Counted from the first letter of the stretch, positions 40,702 through 52,176 are shown. The stretch: 64,000 nucleotides of DNA from Chryseobacterium lactis (GCF_003815875.1 NZ_CP033924.1:4464001-4528000), one strand, 5' to 3'. The notes: generated by a model not told the origin, from the sequence alone. A program made the numbers and translations.

Positions 40702-41370
40702 ATGATTTCGGAAACTGAAGAAAACTACTTGAAAGCTTTATTTGTCTTATCCATTGACAAAGGTGAAGTGAATATATCGGAGCTGAGTAAGCAATTGGAA
40801 GTTAAGATACCTACAGCTAATAGCATGATGAAACGCCTTGCCGAGAAAGAGCTGGTCATTTATGAAAGCTACAAGCCAGTCAAGCTTTCTGCGAAAGGAA
40901 AAAAGGAAGCCGCCCTGATAATCAGGAAGCACCGGCTTACCGAAATGTTCCTAGTGGAAAAGATGGGCTTTGGATGGGAAGAGGTTCATCTTATTGCCGA
41001 ACAGATCGAACATATCCGGTCAACGGCATTTTTCGAGAAAATGGATGAATTACTTGGGCATCCGAATGTTGACCCTCACGGATCACCGATACCGGACATA
41101 AACGGAAAGATCACAACCGAACACTATCTGAGGTTAAGCGACCATAAGAAAGGAGATAAGGTCGAATTTATGGCAGTTTCCCATTCTTCCGAAGATTTGC
41201 TGAAATTCCTGAACAGCAAGGAACTTGTACTGGGTACTGTTTTGTTTATTGAGTCCATAGAACCATTCGATGGAACAATGTCGGTTTCCTATGATAAAAG
41301 ACAAAATGAGATGCTGAGCAGCAAAGTCTGCGACAAACTTCTGGTGAGAGGAGCTGAAGGTAATTCCTAA
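40702..41370 (+). CDS. DtxR/MntR-family metal-dependent repressor
   Basis: 222 residues: an N-terminal winged helix (SETEENYLKALFVLS, then LEVKIPTANSMMKRLAEKELV), a dimerisation and metal-binding domain with LIIRKHRLTEMFLVEKMGFGWEEVHLIAEQIEHI (His and Glu ligands), and an SH3-like C-terminal domain (GSPIPDINGKI). It is divergent from the di-haem/Rieske/porin operon, which it presumably represses when iron or manganese is plentiful. The metal cannot be decided. Confidence 0.92.
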   Translation: MISETEENYLKALFVLSIDKGEVNISELSKQLEVKIPTANSMMKRLAEKELVIYESYKPVKLSAKGKKEAALIIRKHRLTEMFLVEKMGFGWEEVHLIAEQIEHIRSTAFFEKMDELLGHPNVDPHGSPIPDINGKITTEHYLRLSDHKKGDKVEFMAVSHSSEDLLKFLNSKELVLGTVLFIESIEPFDGTMSVSYDKRQNEMLSSKVCDKLLVRGAEGNS

Positions 41371-41398
41371 AATCAATCTGAAAATTATAGTCTTCCCG

Positions 41399-41438
41399 CC
41401 AAATACTGCCACTCGATGCCACTGGCTGCCACATTCCT
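41399..41438 (-). promoter_or_regulatory. 20-bp tandem element, site 4 of 5, upstream of mobC
   Basis: Minus-strand reading GTGGCAGCCAGTGGCATCGAG then TGGCAGTATTTGGCGGG, two 20-base units in tandem, 50-90 bases upstream of mobC. Orientation relative to the gene is opposite to that of the copy before mobA. Confidence 0.6.
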
Positions 41439-41491
41439 ATAGCCACCCCTTATAGCGTTTAAATTCACGCCCGAACATTAAAACTAAAATA

Positions 41492-43492
41492 ATGCAAGGG
41501 GAAGATGATTTAAGAGGGTTAGCCAAGATAATGGCTTTTATGCGGGCAGTGAGTATTCTTTTGGTACTGATGCACCTTTATTGGTTCTGCTACGGTTTCT
41601 TTTTAGAGCGTGGCTGGACGTTGGAAGTAATCAACAAAATATTAGGGAATTTTGACAGAACTGCTGGTTTGTTTTCACATACCCTTTATACCAAAGCATT
41701 TGCTCTGGTGTTGTTAGCTTTGAGTTGTTTAGGTACAAAGGGCGTAAAGAATGAAAAAATAACATGGTCAAAAATTTACGCGGCTTTAGGCGTTGGTTTT
41801 GTGCTGTTTTTCCTGAACACACCATTGTTAATACTATCTCCCGCAACAGGTACATTTCTGTATATCCTTACTATTTCGTTAGGTTATATCGCCTTGCTTA
41901 TGGCTGGGGTATGGATGAGCCGCTTGCTCCGCACCAATCTTATGGACGATGTTTTCAATAATGAAAACGAAAGCTTTCAACAGGAAACCAAGCTGATGGA
42001 AAACGAGTATTCCGTCAATCTGCCCACCAAGTTTTACTACAAAGGCAAATGGAACAACGGTTGGATAAACATTGTAAATCCTTTCAGGGCATCTATTGTA
42101 CTCGGTACTCCAGGTTCCGGAAAATCATATGCTATCGTAAATAATTACATCAAGCAACAGATAGAAAAGGGCTTTAGTATGTATATATACGATTTCAAAT
42201 TCGACGACCTTTCTACCATCGCCTACAATCACTTACTGAAACACCGGGACAAGTACAAAGTGCAGCCCAAATTCTACGTCATCAATTTCGACGACCCTCG
42301 CAGAAGCCATCGGTGCAACCCACTCAATCCCGACTTTATGACGGACATTTCAGATGCTTACGAAGCGGCCTACACGATAATGCTGAACCTAAACAGGTCG
42401 TGGATACAGAAGCAGGGCGATTTTTTCGTGGAAAGCCCAATTATTCTTTTGGCTGCGATAATCTGGTATTTGAAAATTTATGAGAATGGAAAGTACTGTA
42501 CATTCCCACACGCCATCGAATTACTGAATAAAAAGTATTCGGATGTATTCACGATTCTTACCTCGTACCCCGATTTGGAAAACTACCTATCGCCATTTAT
42601 GGACGCGTGGCAAGGTGGTGCACAAGATCAACTGCAAGGTCAGATTGCATCGGCAAAAATTCCTTTATCGAGAATGATCAGTCCGCAACTCTATTGGGTG
42701 ATGACAGGTGATGATTTTACGCTGGACATTAATAACCCCAAAGAACCAAAAATTTTATGCGTTGGCAATAATCCTGACCGTCAAAATATTTACTCTGCCG
42801 CATTAGGTTTGTACAATTCACGGATCGTCAAACTGATTAACAAAAAAGGACAGCTAAAGAGTTCTGTTATCATAGATGAGCTGCCTACGATTTATTTCAG
42901 AGGACTGGACAACCTGATCGCAACTGCCAGATCAAACAAAGTAGCAGTATGTTTAGGATTTCAAGATTTTTCGCAATTAACAAGGGACTACGGCGACAAG
43001 GAAAGTAAGGTAATTCAGAATACCGTTGGTAATGTATTCAGTGGTCAGGTTGTAGGAGAGACCGCAAAGAGCCTTTCGGAACGCTTTGGAAAAGTATTAC
43101 AGAAACGTCAGAGTATGACCATCAATAGAAATGATAAATCAACATCTATCTCCACACAATTAGATAGCCTGATACCTGCATCCAAAATATCAACCTTGAC
43201 ACAAGGTATGTTTGTGGGTTCTGTATCAGACAACTTTGATGAACGTATCGAGCAAAAGATTTTTCATGCAGAAATTGTAGTGGACAATGAAAGGGTAGCC
43301 GCTGAAACCAAAGCTTACCAGCAGATACCACAAATCCTTTCTTTTGTAAATGAGCAGGGAAAAGATCAAATGAAAGAGGAAATTGAAAGCAATTACAAAC
43401 GTATAAAGTCAGACATCCTGCATATTGTTGTGAGTGAAATAGAACGGATAAAGAATGATCCTGATTTGCAGCATTTGGTACAGGAGGGATAA
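41492..43492 (+). CDS. mobC: Type IV coupling protein MobC (TraG/VirD4-like)
   Basis: 666 residues with four hydrophobic N-terminal helices (within residues 15-145) and a cytoplasmic ATPase: Walker A GTPGSGKSYAIV near residue 205, a Walker B region SSVIIDELPTIYF, and QDFSQLTRDYG. VirD4-type coupling proteins carry the relaxase-DNA complex to the mating channel. A 4-kb cargo and a repeat element separate it from mobB, although the two normally adjoin in CTnDOT. Confidence 0.93.
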   Translation: MQGEDDLRGLAKIMAFMRAVSILLVLMHLYWFCYGFFLERGWTLEVINKILGNFDRTAGLFSHTLYTKAFALVLLALSCLGTKGVKNEKITWSKIYAALGVGFVLFFLNTPLLILSPATGTFLYILTISLGYIALLMAGVWMSRLLRTNLMDDVFNNENESFQQETKLMENEYSVNLPTKFYYKGKWNNGWINIVNPFRASIVLGTPGSGKSYAIVNNYIKQQIEKGFSMYIYDFKFDDLSTIAYNHLLKHRDKYKVQPKFYVINFDDPRRSHRCNPLNPDFMTDISDAYEAAYTIMLNLNRSWIQKQGDFFVESPIILLAAIIWYLKIYENGKYCTFPHAIELLNKKYSDVFTILTSYPDLENYLSPFMDAWQGGAQDQLQGQIASAKIPLSRMISPQLYWVMTGDDFTLDINNPKEPKILCVGNNPDRQNIYSAALGLYNSRIVKLINKKGQLKSSVIIDELPTIYFRGLDNLIATARSNKVAVCLGFQDFSQLTRDYGDKESKVIQNTVGNVFSGQVVGETAKSLSERFGKVLQKRQSMTINRNDKSTSISTQLDSLIPASKISTLTQGMFVGSVSDNFDERIEQKIFHAEIVVDNERVAAETKAYQQIPQILSFVNEQGKDQMKEEIESNYKRIKSDILHIVVSEIERIKNDPDLQHLVQEG

Positions 43493-43567
43493 TTTTTGTA
43501 GCATCATCTGTTCATTTTGTTCATTGCTAAAACTCAAGCTAGTTAGTTTGACTATCGCCATTAAAAA

Positions 43568-43762
43568 TCATTTTATTACAATTAATGTTTCAAGGCTGAA
43601 TTTTATAACGTATTTCTCATTTAACCTAAGAATTATGAGATCAATATGATTAGGAAATTTATCAATTTCTACAACTTCACCTAAATTGATAACAAAATCA
43701 CCGGTTTTAATTTCCTCTATGGGGATAGTTTTAAATTGGGAAAGACTTTCGATATTAAGCAT
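43568..43762 (-). CDS. Small hypothetical protein, 64 aa
   Basis: A 64-codon frame between the convergent mobC and the methylase-helicase operon. The product reads well (EEIKTGDFVINLGEVVEIDKFP), recalling small beta-barrel or KOW-like modules. The G-D-x-V pattern also occurs in the Hint/intein superfamily, but no catalytic residues are seen. Not recognised. Gene status likely but not certain. Confidence 0.4.
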   Translation of the reverse strand: MLNIESLSQFKTIPIEEIKTGDFVINLGEVVEIDKFPNHIDLIILRLNEKYVIKFSLETLIVIK

Positions 43763-43853
43763 TTGCAGTTAGACTGGGTTAAACAATAGTTATACATTGT
43801 TGCTATTGACATATACCATTTTGCTGGAGACATTTACATATCCGAGTGAAAAT

Positions 43854-43888
43854 AACGGGGAAAAATCAAACCTGATTTAATCCCCGTT
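43854..43888. terminator. Strong hairpin between convergent genes
   Basis: AACGGGGA (43854-43861) pairs exactly with TCCCCGTT (43881-43888), and inside the stem AAATCA pairs with TGATTT. It lies between the 64-aa gene and the end of the methylase-helicase gene, and would stop transcription in either direction. The rest of 43763-44008 holds no gene. Confidence 0.65.
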
Positions 43889-44008
43889 CATTAACGCTCT
43901 CATTATCAAACATAAGCATTTAAATTATTTAATAAAAAATTACTGTGACATTTTATGTTAACGGTTATTTTTTTTAAAGATTATTAGGAAAGAATTTAAC
44001 AATCTATC

Positions 44009-47000
44009 TTATAGTACACCTTTTGGCAAATGGACACCTTTTGTTCTTAAAATATCCTCTGAAACAGATGAAGCTTCCTTTTGCTTTTCCTCTTGCGCTT
44101 CCACGGGTTCTTCCTTAGGCTCAGGCATGATAGATAGCTGGATTTTTCTTTCCACAGCAGCCAGTTCCGTTTTAAGTTCGCCTAATCTGTTTTCCTTGGA
44201 CCATGTACCATCTACTACTTCCTGAAGAATAGGCAAATCCTTTTTTATTTCGGCAATTTTCTCCTGTTCCTGCTTTACATAGCCTGGTAGTTTTTCCAGT
44301 GCCCTTAAAAAATTCATGGATGCAGTTTCCGGTTCTTTGGCCATTATGCCGTTGTTGTAAGTATATTTGATATTGCCCTCGCCCTGTACCAAAAATCGGT
44401 TTACCCGAATGTCCACGCCCTCCTTTTCAGACATTTCAGTTTTGACCAATAGTGTAAATCCGTACAACGTACCGATTTCTTCATACTGCCCTCCGGTGCG
44501 GGCATTGTCTGCAAGTTGATTAAGCTTGGTGCCGATTTGCTTCATATCGGCATTCGGCGGTAGTCCTTCCAGTAAAACAGGGTTTGCAACAGTGCCATCC
44601 TCACGTTTTTGTAAGCGCCCTTGTAAATTATCCCAATCAAGGCTCATTCGATGCAGTCGGGATTGCGTACTTTCCAGCATTTCCGTATAGTCCTGCAGTT
44701 TATATTTCGCACTGAATTTGGAACGGTTAAATGCCTGTTTTTCACTTTCCAGTCCGGCAATCTGTTTTTCCAGTTTGGCTTTATCCAGCAGGTCTGTATT
44801 TCCCGACAGGATAGCCACATATTCAGAAAAGTTCATTCCTGATTTTTCGTCCATACTGCCTTCATCAATAGTTCGCTTGCCGAGATTGTTGGTCTTTAAC
44901 TGATCGATAAAAAGCTGCTTGTTGTACAGCAGGTTGAATTTGTAGCTATCCAAAGACTTTTCGACAGCGTAGATAATCACATCTACCTGGTTATCGGCAA
45001 AGAATTTAGCTATTTCATTGCCTTTACGGATGGCTCGCCCATCACGTTGTGCAAGATCGCTCGGTCGCCACGGTGTATCGAGATGATGTATGGCAACGGC
45101 TCTTTTCTGGGCATTAACGCCCGTACCCAACATACTTGTAGAACCGAACAACACACGGATCTTTCCCTCATTCATTCCTTTAATCAGTTCTTTGCGCTGC
45201 TTATCACTTTTAGCTTCCTGTATAAACCGGACTTCATGTGCAGGTATGCCATGATCCTCTACCAGCTTGCGTTTGATTTCCGAATACACGTTCCATTCGC
45301 CAGGCTTGTAAGTACCGAGATCAGAGAAAACGAACTGTGTTCCTTTTTGGGTATTATACTGGTTATAATATTTAGCGATGTTTGCCGCACAGTGCGATGC
45401 CTTATTATCGGGATGGTCGTCATACCTACCGCTTACCATCCGCATATCGAGCGACATCTTGCGGGCATAATCCGTAGCTATAAGCATCTTTGCTTTTTCT
45501 TCGCTTTGTGATAGAGGTGCTCTCCCAAGAAGTTCCGCATTACCTGTTTTAGCAAAGTCCATCAGTTTTTTGATAAAGACTTCCTGATCTGGTGTAGGCG
45601 GTATGTTATACAGCACTTCGTTCTTAACCGGGCGATCGATGCCAATATCTTTTGCTGTGCGGTAGTCCGTGATTTCTGAGTAGAATTGGGCTAATTCCGG
45701 CACTTTGATAAAATAGCGAAAACGCTCTTTCGCCACAATGTTATTAGCCACCGAAAACTCATAATCGGTAGTTTTCCGAGCATAGATAGCCGCCCATGCA
45801 TCAAAAGAATGGATACCCTGTTTTTCCATTGCCCTTGGCCGCAGGTATTTGAACAGCAAGTATAGTTCGGTCAGGGAGTTGCTAATGGTAGTACCCGAAA
45901 GAAAGGTTGCGCCCATGTCCGCATTGGTACGGTCCTGAATGGTACGGATGGCGAAGAGCAGGTTCATGGCTTTTAGACTGCCGTCTATGTTGCCCAATCC
46001 TGCTACCCGTGTGTGACGGGTATTGAACATCAGGTTTTTAAATTGGTGGCTCTCATCCACAAACAAGTGGTCTATACCCATCATTTTAAAATCTACGACG
46101 TCATCTTTTCGGTTTTCAATATCGTGTTCAAGGGTTTTAAGTTTCACCTCCAGGTTTTCTTTCCGTTTGATTACGCCTGCTAGCATTCCCCTGGTCACTT
46201 CCTTTCCTTGGGATTGCAAGGCATCTAAATTGCGCTCTACGCTGTCCAGCTCTATTTCAAGGATTTCCTTTTGTATTTCGGGCGATTGCGGTATCATCCC
46301 GAATTGGTCGTGTGTCAATATCACACAGTCCCAATCATTGTTTTTAATGTCCCCAAAAATCCTCAGGCGCTTTTGGGGCGTAAAATCTTCTTTGCCCGGA
46401 AACAGGATCTTGGCGTGTGGATAAGCGGTACGATAGGCTTCGGCAATTTCGTGAACGTTGCTTTTCAGTCCAATAATCATTGGCTTGTGGGCAAGTCCCA
46501 AACGTTTCATTTCCTGTGCGGCAGTGCACATCACCAATGTCTTGCCTGCACCTACTTCGTGGTCGCAGATAGCACCGTTGTTCAGCTTTATCATCCAAAC
46601 CGTATCCTTTTGGCTTGAATACAGGTCTTCAATACCCAAAGCCTTACGATCTAAGCCTGGAAAGTCCTGATGGTTGCCATCGTAGTTCGGCCGAACGAAG
46701 CAGTTGAACGTGTCGTTGTATTGATCGGTCAGCCTGTTTTTAAATTGGTCGTTTTGCGCATGTAGCCAATCGGTAAAGGCGGTGCGTATTTCGTCTATCT
46801 TCGTGTTAGCCATTTGTATGGCTTCCATATCTCTCACTTTTACTTCCTGATCGCCAACCCTCATTTTCTTGGTAATGTCTGGCGTGGTATTGACCAAAGC
46901 ATGTTTGAGCAGGGCTATCCCGTCAAACGTCCGGCTTTCGGACTTAACGGCATATTTTTCCCAAATGTGCATATTGCCCTGGTGACACTTTACGGAAAAA

Positions 47001-49426
47001 TCGTCGGAGCTTTCCGAGTAATAAACGTTAACATCTGCATCGAACAGGTGGGAAGCAAAACGGGCATAAATACCTGTGGGTATCCAGCGTTCGCCAAGGT
47101 TAAAATCCAGTTCTTCAAATTCGATCCGCCTTGGTCGGGCCTCTTCCAGAACGTTGAGGCTTGTTTTGGCTTCGGTATCCTCCGGATTATTTTCGATATA
47201 GCTGCGTACCTCTTCAGCTTTCTCTACAACGTTCCCCGCAGTCCAGCGTTCGGCTATTTCGTATCCCTTTTGCAAAGGATTGTAATAAATGCGGCCATGT
47301 AAGGCTTCTTTCAGGGCGTCAGCGTTCATACCGCTGATTTCGGACATATACGCCAAATCCACACTTCCATATTTATTGAGCGTGGCTGCTAAGGCTTCTT
47401 CAGGATTGTCAATTGCTATGGTTACTGTCGAAAAGCTTACAGGTCGGCTAAAGATATCCGCTTTGTGTACAACGCCACCGATTACACGTTCCAGGTAAGG
47501 CATTTCCTTACCCGAACTATCTGTTTTAATGAGCTTAATATTATCTGCATTGTTAAGGTTGCCATACCTTTTGACAAAAGCATCATAAAGGCGGTTCAGG
47601 TTTTCCCTTTCTTCCTTTTGTTCGACCTGATACTGTGCCTCGTTAGTGTAAAGGTGCTGGTACACATCACGGACTTCGATATATGCTTCAGCTCTTGCTC
47701 TTTGCAAGCTGGGTAGTTGCAAGGGATGAAATATGGCGTTTCCTTCTGCGGTATCCACTTCTTGCAAGTGACCGACCCAACCTTTATCCATGGCAAGGCA
47801 ATCATTACGGTGGAACGATTGCAGTTCGCCACTATACGGGGCAACTTCGGGAATAGCTGCTTTAACAGGCTGGCTGCTTCCGTTTACACCTGAAAACAAA
47901 TCTCCGATAGTTTCCTGCTTTTTGCCATCGTTAGATGGCGTTCCATTAACTGCTTTATTGGTAATGGAAGTTGTGTATGGTTGCTGCATTGCACTACTGA
48001 AAAGGTCAGGCTGGCGACCTATTGCACCTCTTCTTTTGTTGGTGCTTTGCCTTTTGATTGATGTGGTCCGTTTGGGCGGAGCAAGAACTGCTACCGGTTC
48101 GTCCGTAGTGTCAAAAAGGTCGAAAATGCTCAGTTGTTTAAGTTCCGGTGGACTTTCACGATGAGCTACCTGTGCAGACAGAGATGGTATTCCCTTTTGG
48201 ATGATTACGGGTTCAATAACCGGCGGTGTAACCTTTGGTTCAATAGGAATTTGTATCACCGGCTCTTCGTTCCGTTCGCCTAGGTACAAATTCAAGTTAA
48301 GGTGCTTTCCAAAATCTTCATTAAGCATCTGTTTGAGGTCCTTGGCAATTCCGCTGGTGCCATCTCTATGGAAATAGATGAGCGCTGGCTGTCCATAAGG
48401 GTCTGTATCCAGTTTGCGGTCTGTATGTACAATCCGTGTATTGTCTGAAAACAGTGCATTGCCAGGCGTATTGTATTCGGTCTGCTTACTTTGGCAAAAT
48501 AGTTCTTCCCTTTCGTTAAGGCCTTGTTTAGCCGTATTCTTTTGCAGGACAATCAGGTCACTGCCAACCTCTGTCCCGGCATAATCAGTAAACAGATTAT
48601 TAGGTAATCGAACAACTGAAACCAGGTTGTTTTGTTGCATCAAAGCCCTGCGTATCGGTTCGTTCTTCGGGCTGTTCAGAATACCCTGTGAAGTGATGTA
48701 AGCTAACAAACCGCCCTCACGGAGCATATCAGCGCCTTTCAGAAAAAAGTAATTGTGTATGCTTCGGGCTGCCTGTACCTTCGCACTGTCCTTGCTTCTG
48801 GAATAGGTAAGGTCGAATACCGAGGTGTCGCCAAAAGGAATATTGCTGGCTATAACATCATAGTTGTTTTGTTCCCTTTCGGAAATTTCCTCAAAGCCTC
48901 CTATACGAATATTGCTTTCGGGATATAGCTGCTTTAAAATCTTGCCGGTGAGCAGATCCTTTTCGTAAGCAGTAACATCTGCTTTTGTATTCGCTGAAAA
49001 AGATTGTATAAATGAACCGATACCCGCCGAAGGTTCGAGGAATTTGCGGATGTGCAGGCCGCTGTCTCTAAAAGCGGCAGAAATTGCATCTATTACCTCA
49101 GGAGGTGTATAAAAAGCCGTGAGCACAGAACTTTTCATACTATCCACATACCTGCGGTATTGCTTGTCGTCTTCGGAATTTTCTTTGAGCAGCTGGAGAA
49201 GTTCCTGCGTAACAGGGAAAAGCTCGTGTTCGGTCTTTCTCCAATTATTAATGTCTAATGCGCTGGCTATAGGGTTCAGTACGAATTTAAGACCGCCAAA
49301 TCCGCTGTATTGCATCATTGGCAGTCTTTCCCCTACGGAGGCTTGCCGTTTCTCCTTTTCCAGTTTAAAAGCAATTCGCAGGGCATAGATATTCTGTTGG
49401 AGATGTAGCTTTTTACTGAAGCCCAT
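44009..49426 (-). CDS. Giant N6-adenine methylase-SNF2 helicase fusion (antirestriction-type)
   Basis: 1,805 residues. The N-terminal methylase has motif [12 protein letters not shown] near residue 135 and the catalytic motif NIPFG near 195. A middle region of about 600 residues is unassigned. The helicase part has Walker A GAGKTLVM near 960, FVDESHQF near 1120 and motif [21 protein letters not shown] near 1465. A charged coiled C-terminus follows. Such fusions recall the P1 DarB antirestriction protein and occur on many Bacteroidota elements; they probably protect incoming DNA or remodel it. Overlaps the DUF1896 gene by 14 bases. Confidence 0.87.
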   Translation of the reverse strand: MGFSKKLHLQQNIYALRIAFKLEKEKRQASVGERLPMMQYSGFGGLKFVLNPIASALDINNWRKTEHELFPVTQELLQLLKENSEDDKQYRRYVDSMKSSVLTAFYTPPEVIDAISAAFRDSGLHIRKFLEPSAGIGSFIQSFSANTKADVTAYEKDLLTGKILKQLYPESNIRIGGFEEISEREQNNYDVIASNIPFGDTSVFDLTYSRSKDSAKVQAARSIHNYFFLKGADMLREGGLLAYITSQGILNSPKNEPIRRALMQQNNLVSVVRLPNNLFTDYAGTEVGSDLIVLQKNTAKQGLNEREELFCQSKQTEYNTPGNALFSDNTRIVHTDRKLDTDPYGQPALIYFHRDGTSGIAKDLKQMLNEDFGKHLNLNLYLGERNEEPVIQIPIEPKVTPPVIEPVIIQKGIPSLSAQVAHRESPPELKQLSIFDLFDTTDEPVAVLAPPKRTTSIKRQSTNKRRGAIGRQPDLFSSAMQQPYTTSITNKAVNGTPSNDGKKQETIGDLFSGVNGSSQPVKAAIPEVAPYSGELQSFHRNDCLAMDKGWVGHLQEVDTAEGNAIFHPLQLPSLQRARAEAYIEVRDVYQHLYTNEAQYQVEQKEERENLNRLYDAFVKRYGNLNNADNIKLIKTDSSGKEMPYLERVIGGVVHKADIFSRPVSFSTVTIAIDNPEEALAATLNKYGSVDLAYMSEISGMNADALKEALHGRIYYNPLQKGYEIAERWTAGNVVEKAEEVRSYIENNPEDTEAKTSLNVLEEARPRRIEFEELDFNLGERWIPTGIYARFASHLFDADVNVYYSESSDDFSVKCHQGNMHIWEKYAVKSESRTFDGIALLKHALVNTTPDITKKMRVGDQEVKVRDMEAIQMANTKIDEIRTAFTDWLHAQNDQFKNRLTDQYNDTFNCFVRPNYDGNHQDFPGLDRKALGIEDLYSSQKDTVWMIKLNNGAICDHEVGAGKTLVMCTAAQEMKRLGLAHKPMIIGLKSNVHEIAEAYRTAYPHAKILFPGKEDFTPQKRLRIFGDIKNNDWDCVILTHDQFGMIPQSPEIQKEILEIELDSVERNLDALQSQGKEVTRGMLAGVIKRKENLEVKLKTLEHDIENRKDDVVDFKMMGIDHLFVDESHQFKNLMFNTRHTRVAGLGNIDGSLKAMNLLFAIRTIQDRTNADMGATFLSGTTISNSLTELYLLFKYLRPRAMEKQGIHSFDAWAAIYARKTTDYEFSVANNIVAKERFRYFIKVPELAQFYSEITDYRTAKDIGIDRPVKNEVLYNIPPTPDQEVFIKKLMDFAKTGNAELLGRAPLSQSEEKAKMLIATDYARKMSLDMRMVSGRYDDHPDNKASHCAANIAKYYNQYNTQKGTQFVFSDLGTYKPGEWNVYSEIKRKLVEDHGIPAHEVRFIQEAKSDKQRKELIKGMNEGKIRVLFGSTSMLGTGVNAQKRAVAIHHLDTPWRPSDLAQRDGRAIRKGNEIAKFFADNQVDVIIYAVEKSLDSYKFNLLYNKQLFIDQLKTNNLGKRTIDEGSMDEKSGMNFSEYVAILSGNTDLLDKAKLEKQIAGLESEKQAFNRSKFSAKYKLQDYTEMLESTQSRLHRMSLDWDNLQGRLQKREDGTVANPVLLEGLPPNADMKQIGTKLNQLADNARTGGQYEEIGTLYGFTLLVKTEMSEKEGVDIRVNRFLVQGEGNIKYTYNNGIMAKEPETASMNFLRALEKLPGYVKQEQEKIAEIKKDLPILQEVVDGTWSKENRLGELKTELAAVERKIQLSIMPEPKEEPVEAQEEKQKEASSVSEDILRTKGVHLPKGVL

Positions 49427-49850
49427 TTTCCTCTATCCATATTGCGATGGTCCCTGTTATTTCGGTATAGAGCAGCTCGTACTCCGGGCCATAAGCGAAA
49501 TCATCGGTTAGCTCATATCTTGCAAAAACAGCCTCGCAAACAGGAAGCATTTTCAGGGCGAAGGGCCGCAGCTCTTCATCGGCCATGATGGTATCAAATT
49601 CATTGCATACGATCTGAAAAACCGTATCGAATTTGGAGAAGTATAAGCCTTCAAAAAGGATATAATTGGCAATTTCATCGCATTGCGCTATAGCGTTTCC
49701 CGAACGGAAAGCTCCGTCATACGCGTTGGCAGCCCACGATGATCGTTGCGTTATAAACTTTTCATCGTTTGCCTTTTCGGGAAAGCTACTGTTTAGTAAT
49801 TCCTTCAGTCGTATCCTGAAATAAGAAAGGTCTTTTTGCTGTGTATCCAT
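49413..49850 (-). CDS. DUF1896 protein
   Basis: 145 residues, all helical and acidic, with [20 protein letters not shown] at the start and [17 protein letters not shown] ([12 protein letters not shown]) in the middle. The size and its constant place in front of the methylase-helicase gene match DUF1896. Function unknown. It is probably the first gene of the two-gene operon, since the repeat element and the divergent gene at 50038 lie just upstream. Confidence 0.85.
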   Translation of the reverse strand: MDTQQKDLSYFRIRLKELLNSSFPEKANDEKFITQRSSWAANAYDGAFRSGNAIAQCDEIANYILFEGLYFSKFDTVFQIVCNEFDTIMADEELRPFALKMLPVCEAVFARYELTDDFAYGPEYELLYTEITGTIAIWIEENGLQ

Positions 49851-49914
49851 ACAATTATTTGATTTTAGAATGCTACTTGAAGTCTAAAATTAAAGCAGGA
49901 AGACCCCGGCATCT

Positions 49915-49958
49915 AAGAGGTGGTAGTGTTTGGCGTTTAGAGGCAGGATTTGACGCAA
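49915..49958. promoter_or_regulatory. 20-bp tandem element, site 5 of 5
   Basis: GTGGTAGTGTTTGGCGTTTAGA followed by GGCAGGATTTGACGC, a slightly diverged pair of units. It lies between the divergent DUF1896 (-) and DUF262 (+) genes. No other feature is seen in 49851-50037 apart from the likely promoters. Confidence 0.6.
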
Positions 49959-50037
49959 TAAACTTAGTAGTGAGGGATTTAATTTGTATTTTTGTTAGTT
50001 ATCAAACCAAACATTTTTAAGCGACAGATATTAGATA

Positions 50038-52176
50038 ATGAATGAATTAGAACCTCTGAAGAGCATTTTTAAAGACAGATTATTTAAAATTCCCGATTAC
50101 CAGCGTGGGTACGCCTGGACTACACGCCAACTCAAAGATTTTTGGGAGGATTTGGTCAATCTCCCAGCCGATAGGTTTCACTACACAGGACTACTCTCAT
50201 TAAAAAAAGTGGACAAGAATACCTGGTCTAACTGGAATGATGAACGGTGGCTCATTGAAGACAGAGCCTTCAAGCCTTTTCATATTGTTGATGGACAACA
50301 AAGACTAACTACGTTTGTCATATTTATTCAGGCTATTTCGGAACAATTGAGACTTGTTCCGGAAAATAAGGATAAGAAAGATGAAGATATTTATCTGGGC
50401 TCTTTTAGCCTGAAGGCGATTAAGGAAGAGTATTTGGTCATAGAAAGACCGCCGCAGTTGATCATTACAACCTACAAGTTTGGTTATGAGGTTGATAACC
50501 CAAGCTTCAAATTTCTAAGGCACAGGATTTTTCTGGAACCCAATAGTGGAACAATCCAAGAAACCTTCTATACGCTCAACCTTGAAAATGCGAAACGCTT
50601 TTTCAAAGAAAATCTGCAAAATTTCCTTGACAAATACGGGTTAAGTGAAATCGAGATCTTATTCAAGAAAGTCACGCAGAACCTGATGTTCAACGTCTAT
50701 GAAATAAGTGATGACTTTGATGTATTCGTTGCATTTGAGACCATGAATAACCGCGGGAAAAAACTATCAAATTTAGAGCTTCTTAAAAATCGCCTAATCT
50801 ATTTAACGACCTTATACGATGAGAAGGAACTTAAAAATGATGAGCGGATTTCTTTGCGTGAGAAAATTAATGATGCCTGGAAGGAAGTCTATTATCAACT
50901 GGGACGGAATAAACAAAATCCACTCAACGATGATGATTTTTTAGTTGCCCATTGGATAATGTATTTTCAATACACAAGAGAAAAAGGCGATGATTATATC
51001 AGGTTTTTGTTGGAGCAGAAATTTACACCGCAAAGTATTTATGCAAAAACAGAAGTGAAGGTTAGTTCTTTACAGGATTTTGAAGAAGTCAGGGAAGATG
51101 AAGATAACGATCAGGAAGAAGTTGAGACAAATGGAGAAGAAGAAACAACAGTATTGCGTTCGCAACTCTCTCCTAAAGAAATTGAAGACTATGTAAACAG
51201 TTTAAAAGCTGCTGCCGTTCACTGGTACAACACCCATAATCCGGTCAACAATCCAGACTTGACTGCACAGGAAAGCTTGTGGATAGACCGATTGAACAGA
51301 ATAGGCATTATCTATTTCCGCCCGCTTGTAACGGTGGCTTTCTTGAACAAGGATGTTAATTCGGATAAGCGAGTTCAATTATTTAAAGCAATCGAGCGCT
51401 TTATATTTATCACATTCCGGCTTAGCCGGGCTTTCTCTACGTATAGAAACAGTGAGTTTTATCGGGCGGCCAGACAATTGCGAAATAGCGAATTGACAAT
51501 TGAGCAAATTATCCAGCGTTTGAATGATAGAATGAATTACTGTTTTTATACGCCAGAAAATTCCAGTGAAACTTATTTCGACTATACTTACTTCCAAAAA
51601 TTCATCGACAAGAAATTTAAAAGCGGCGGTGGCTTTTATTATTGGAATGGACTTCGCTACTTCTTGTATGAATATGAAATGGAAAAGGTAAGACGAAGAG
51701 GAAGTCAAAAAATAGATTGGAAGCTTTTTGTAAGGAGCGAAAAAGACAAAGTTTCCATTGAGCACATTTATCCTCAAACGCCAACACATACGGGTTGGAA
51801 ATCCAATTTTAAGGGCTATAAAAAATCACAGCTACCCTTTTTTCAAGGAACATTAGGAAATCTCTTGCCACTCTCACAGAGTATTAATTCTAGTTTGCAA
51901 AATGATTGCTTTGATGACAAGAAAAGCGCTAAGTATAACGAGAAGAAAGAGAAAATAAGACAAGGTTATGCTGATGGTTCACATTCTGAAATTGAAGTTT
52001 CAGGCTATGCTGTTTGGAATGCTGATGCTATCCTTGATAGAGGCAACAAACTGCTGGAATTTATGGAAGAACGTTGGGATCTGCAATTTGAAAATGAAGC
52101 TGCAAAGGCTGAACTACTGTTCCTTGAATTTATGCTCGAAGAGGAAGAAGAGGAAATACATACGACTGAAGAATAA
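50038..52176 (+). CDS. DUF262/DUF1524 protein (GmrSD-like restriction or defence enzyme)
   Basis: 712 residues. The N-terminal DUF262 part has the hallmark FKIPDYQRGYAW (near residue 17) and VDGQQRLTTFVIF (near 85), a ParB-like/NTPase fold. The C-terminal DUF1524 part has EHIYPQTPTHTG near 580, an HNH-like nuclease core with His and following Asn/Lys residues. Together these match GmrSD-type modification-dependent restriction enzymes and related phage-defence proteins. An HEPN gene follows 21 bases later. The acidic linker between the halves is long. Confidence 0.88.
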   Translation: MNELEPLKSIFKDRLFKIPDYQRGYAWTTRQLKDFWEDLVNLPADRFHYTGLLSLKKVDKNTWSNWNDERWLIEDRAFKPFHIVDGQQRLTTFVIFIQAISEQLRLVPENKDKKDEDIYLGSFSLKAIKEEYLVIERPPQLIITTYKFGYEVDNPSFKFLRHRIFLEPNSGTIQETFYTLNLENAKRFFKENLQNFLDKYGLSEIEILFKKVTQNLMFNVYEISDDFDVFVAFETMNNRGKKLSNLELLKNRLIYLTTLYDEKELKNDERISLREKINDAWKEVYYQLGRNKQNPLNDDDFLVAHWIMYFQYTREKGDDYIRFLLEQKFTPQSIYAKTEVKVSSLQDFEEVREDEDNDQEEVETNGEEETTVLRSQLSPKEIEDYVNSLKAAAVHWYNTHNPVNNPDLTAQESLWIDRLNRIGIIYFRPLVTVAFLNKDVNSDKRVQLFKAIERFIFITFRLSRAFSTYRNSEFYRAARQLRNSELTIEQIIQRLNDRMNYCFYTPENSSETYFDYTYFQKFIDKKFKSGGGFYYWNGLRYFLYEYEMEKVRRRGSQKIDWKLFVRSEKDKVSIEHIYPQTPTHTGWKSNFKGYKKSQLPFFQGTLGNLLPLSQSINSSLQNDCFDDKKSAKYNEKKEKIRQGYADGSHSEIEVSGYAVWNADAILDRGNKLLEFMEERWDLQFENEAAKAELLFLEFMLEEEEEEIHTTEE

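Noticed and set aside
44651..49388. Many frames of 60-160 codons opposite to the methylase-helicase
   Set aside because: They are shadows of one long gene with clear conserved motifs.
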